From: an uncultured Prevotella sp.
Lineage (GTDB): Bacteria; Bacteroidota; Bacteroidia; Bacteroidales; Bacteroidaceae
Direction: 5' to 3'
Assembly (NCBI GenBank): GCA_900765465.1
Contig: CAAFRM010000194.1
Location: 1 to 15,038 of the forward strand
Length of the DNA stretch: 15,038 nucleotides
Part shown: piece after piece, positions 13,848-15,038 of the stretch
Layout of the letters: each line of letters starts with the position of its first letter
How positions within the stretch are numbered: position 1 is the first letter of the stretch
Translations under genes and position numbers: made by a program
The notes under the pieces: generated by a model
Told to the model about the DNA's origin: nothing
Database searches by the model: none
What the model saw: only the letters and a program-made list of their open reading frames with translations

Positions 13848-14462
13848 ATGCATATAGCAATAGCAGGAAATATAGGAAGCGGCAAGACTACCTTGACCAA
13901 GATGCTTGCCAAGAGATATGGCTGGAAGGCAAACTTCGAGCCGGTAGATAACAATCCATACCTTGCCGATTATTACAAGGATATGGAGCGATGGTCGTTC
14001 AATCTTCAGATTTACTTTCTGAACAAGCGATTCCACGATGTGGTGGAGATTTCCCGTTCGGAGCAGACCATCGTGCAGGATAGAACCATCTTCGAGGATG
14101 CGCGCATCTTTGCCCCAAATCTTCACGATATCGGCATGATGAGCGACAGGGATTTCAAGAACTATACCGATCTTTTCGATTTGATGATCAGTCTGGTGAA
14201 GCTTCCAGACCTGATGATTTACATCAAGAGCAGTATCCCGACCCTCGTGAAGCACATCGAGAAGCGAGGCAGAGATTTCGAGAAGAGCATCCGCATCGAC
14301 TATCTCCAGGGGTTGAACAACCGTTACGAGGAATGGATCAAGGATTACAAGGGCCGACTCATCATTATCGATGGCGACACCCTGGAGTTTGCCGATAATC
14401 CTGAGGATTTCCGCAAGGTTACCGATCTCATCGACGCCGAACTGTTTGGCTTATTCAAATAA
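13848..14462 (+). CDS. Deoxynucleoside kinase, copy 2 (tandem paralog)
   Basis: A 204-residue paralog of the preceding gene. The two proteins align without gaps over the first 160 residues, with 38 of the first 60 positions identical. All catalytic elements are intact: GNIGSGKTT (7-15), E31, QDRT (77-80) and KRGRDFEK (139-146). It has no separate promoter and is presumably cotranscribed with copy 1. Tandem unequal kinases of this family form a dAdo/dGuo kinase heterodimer in Lactobacillus acidophilus, so two subunits of one enzyme or two specificities are both plausible. The 3' end, with its stop codon, is imperfectly duplicated just downstream. Confidence 0.88.
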   Translation: MHIAIAGNIGSGKTTLTKMLAKRYGWKANFEPVDNNPYLADYYKDMERWSFNLQIYFLNKRFHDVVEISRSEQTIVQDRTIFEDARIFAPNLHDIGMMSDRDFKNYTDLFDLMISLVKLPDLMIYIKSSIPTLVKHIEKRGRDFEKSIRIDYLQGLNNRYEEWIKDYKGRLIIIDGDTLEFADNPEDFRKVTDLIDAELFGLFK

Positions 14463-14484
14463 TAGTTTGACTTATTCAATAACA
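14444..14484 (+). repeat. Imperfect tandem duplication across the stop codon of kinase copy 2
   Basis: Segment 14444-14464 (21 nt) and 14465-14484 (20 nt) share GTTTGRCTTATTCAA followed by a variable ATAATA/TAACA tail. The first copy encodes the last residues (GLFK) and the stop; the second is untranslated. Confidence 0.6.
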
Positions 14485-14497
14485 GAAATAACGTATG

Positions 14498-14559
14498 TTC
14501 GCCAGTGTCGGATGTCTGTCCGCCACTGGCGAATGTGTATCCATATACAGTCGGATACA
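14498..14559 (+). other. Two consecutive stem-loops between the kinase and nuoA genes
   Basis: First hairpin: TTCGCCAGTG (14498-14507) is the perfect complement of CACTGGCGAA (14524-14533). Inside, after one mismatch, CGGA (14509-14512) pairs with TCCG (14519-14522) around a 6-nt loop. Second hairpin: TGTATCC-type arms of 7 bp (14536-14542 and 14553-14559). A run of eight T (14594-14601) lies 34 nt downstream, too far for a simple intrinsic terminator. The segment may be 3' UTR structure stabilising the kinase mRNA, a small RNA, or a dispersed palindrome. The 247-nt gap holds no convincing ORF. Confidence 0.6.
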
Positions 14560-14608
14560 TACCCGATACAACCTATTTTAGCATCTAATAACCTTTTTTT
14601 TGCCCGAT

Positions 14609-14629
14609 ATTTAACATTTAACATTAAAA
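14609..14629. repeat. Short heptad run upstream of the nuoA promoter
   Basis: ATTTAAC, ATTTAAC, ATTAAAA run in a 7-nt period. In the opposite orientation it reads GTTAAAT units, similar to the AATGTTA unit in the kdsD array. It lies about 25 nt upstream of the -7 box, not next to a start codon. Confidence 0.4.
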
Positions 14630-14654
14630 ATTATATTTTTTCAGAAATATTTGC

Positions 14655-14662
14655 TACCTTTG
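14655..14662 (+). promoter_or_regulatory. -7 box of the nuo operon promoter
   Basis: TACCTTTG matches the consensus; the -33 region is only a T-rich stretch (14635-14641) without TTTG. It would give a leader of about 40 nt to the ATG at 14710. Confidence 0.65.
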
Positions 14663-14709
14663 CAGCCGCTTAGAAGCAATTAGACAAAAATAACGTTATA
14701 AAAATTTTT

Positions 14710-15038
14710 ATGAACTTTACACTATTTATCACCGTTTTGCTGACGGCTGTAACCTTGGTGGTGGCTGCTTATGTCATCGCAAAGTTGATCGGTCCTCGTT
14801 CATACAATCCGGTAAAGGGTGAACCTTTTGAGTGCGGTATTCCGACCCGTGGCAGCTCCTGGTTGCCATCACACATCGGCTACTATCTCTTCGCCATCCT
14901 TTTCCTGATGTTTGATATCGAGACAGTAATGCTTTACCCATGGGCAGTTGTAGTTAAGCAGTTTGGACCAATGGCTCTCGTGAGCATCGGGTTCTTCCTG
15001 TTGGTATTGGTATTTGGCCTTGCATACGCTTGGCGGAA
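14710..15038 (+). CDS. nuoA: NADH-quinone oxidoreductase subunit A (partial, runs off right edge)
   Basis: The first 109 codons of a small membrane subunit of respiratory Complex I. The N-terminal helix (MNFTLFITVLLTAVTLVVAAYVIAKLIGP), the loop with the conserved Cys (GEPFECGIPT), the second helix with FLMFDIETVMLYPWAV and the start of the third helix (ALVSIGFFLLVLVFGLAYAWR) are all present in the order of the NuoA/ND3 family. The acidic residues of FDIET are highly conserved in the family. No stop is reached before the window ends. It has its own promoter and presumably opens a nuo operon; nuoB is expected next but not seen. Confidence 0.95.
   Translation, partial: MNFTLFITVLLTAVTLVVAAYVIAKLIGPRSYNPVKGEPFECGIPTRGSSWLPSHIGYYLFAILFLMFDIETVMLYPWAVVVKQFGPMALVSIGFFLLVLVFGLAYAWR

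Noticed and set aside
1..15038. tRNA, rRNA or insertion-sequence genes
   Set aside because: No cloverleaf, rRNA core sequence, transposase motif or terminal inverted repeats flanking a coding gene were recognised on either strand.

Overview
The window looks like a chromosomal segment from a member of the Bacteroidota, most likely a gut Prevotella/Segatella-type organism. The evidence is the repeated Bacteroidetes-type promoter (TTTG, about 20 nt, TAnnTTTG), AT-rich starts without Shine-Dalgarno sequences, a metal-dependent KdsA paired with KdsD, and a mannan gene order matching the Bacteroides fragilis mannosylglucose pathway. The species name is an inference; nothing here proves it.

Layout. 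(1) Positions 1-1973: a leftward promoter leaving the window, then two convergent LuxR-type regulator genes separated by a strong bidirectional hairpin terminator. The rightward gene fuses a hemerythrin/RIC-like di-iron domain to a LuxR helix-turn-helix. The leftward one carries a receiver-like domain with no visible phospho-acceptor. (2) Positions 2000-5077, leftward: kdsA, kdsD and a secreted phospholipase D/cardiolipin-synthase-like gene, an envelope (Kdo/phospholipid) cluster transcribed from a promoter upstream of kdsA. (3) Positions 5273-6223: a divergent BadF-type sugar kinase gene with its own promoter and terminator. (4) Positions 6510-12907: a five-gene beta-mannan operon in the order CE7-type esterase, GH26 mannanase, GH130 mannosylglucose phosphorylase, GPH-family transporter, mannobiose/cellobiose 2-epimerase. 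The esterase and mannanase are exported and should deacetylate and cut mannan. The transporter brings the disaccharide in, the epimerase turns mannobiose into mannosylglucose, and the phosphorylase yields mannose 1-phosphate and glucose. (5) Positions 13158-14462: two tandem deoxynucleoside kinase paralogs behind a strong promoter and a leader hairpin. (6) Position 14710 to the end: the beginning of nuoA, first gene of a Complex I operon.

The most striking structure not explained by the genes is a heptanucleotide array (consensus AAAGTTC, 3.7 to 4.7 copies). It ends 4-10 nt before the start codons of four unrelated downstream genes (kdsD, GH130, transporter, second kinase), with degenerate versions before the first kinase and upstream of nuoA. 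Three of the four are preceded by CTAATCA. A second dispersed repeat (CRCGGATTACRCGG) occurs between kdsD and the PLD gene and again as a stem-loop after the mannan operon. No CRISPR array, insertion sequence, rRNA or tRNA was recognised.
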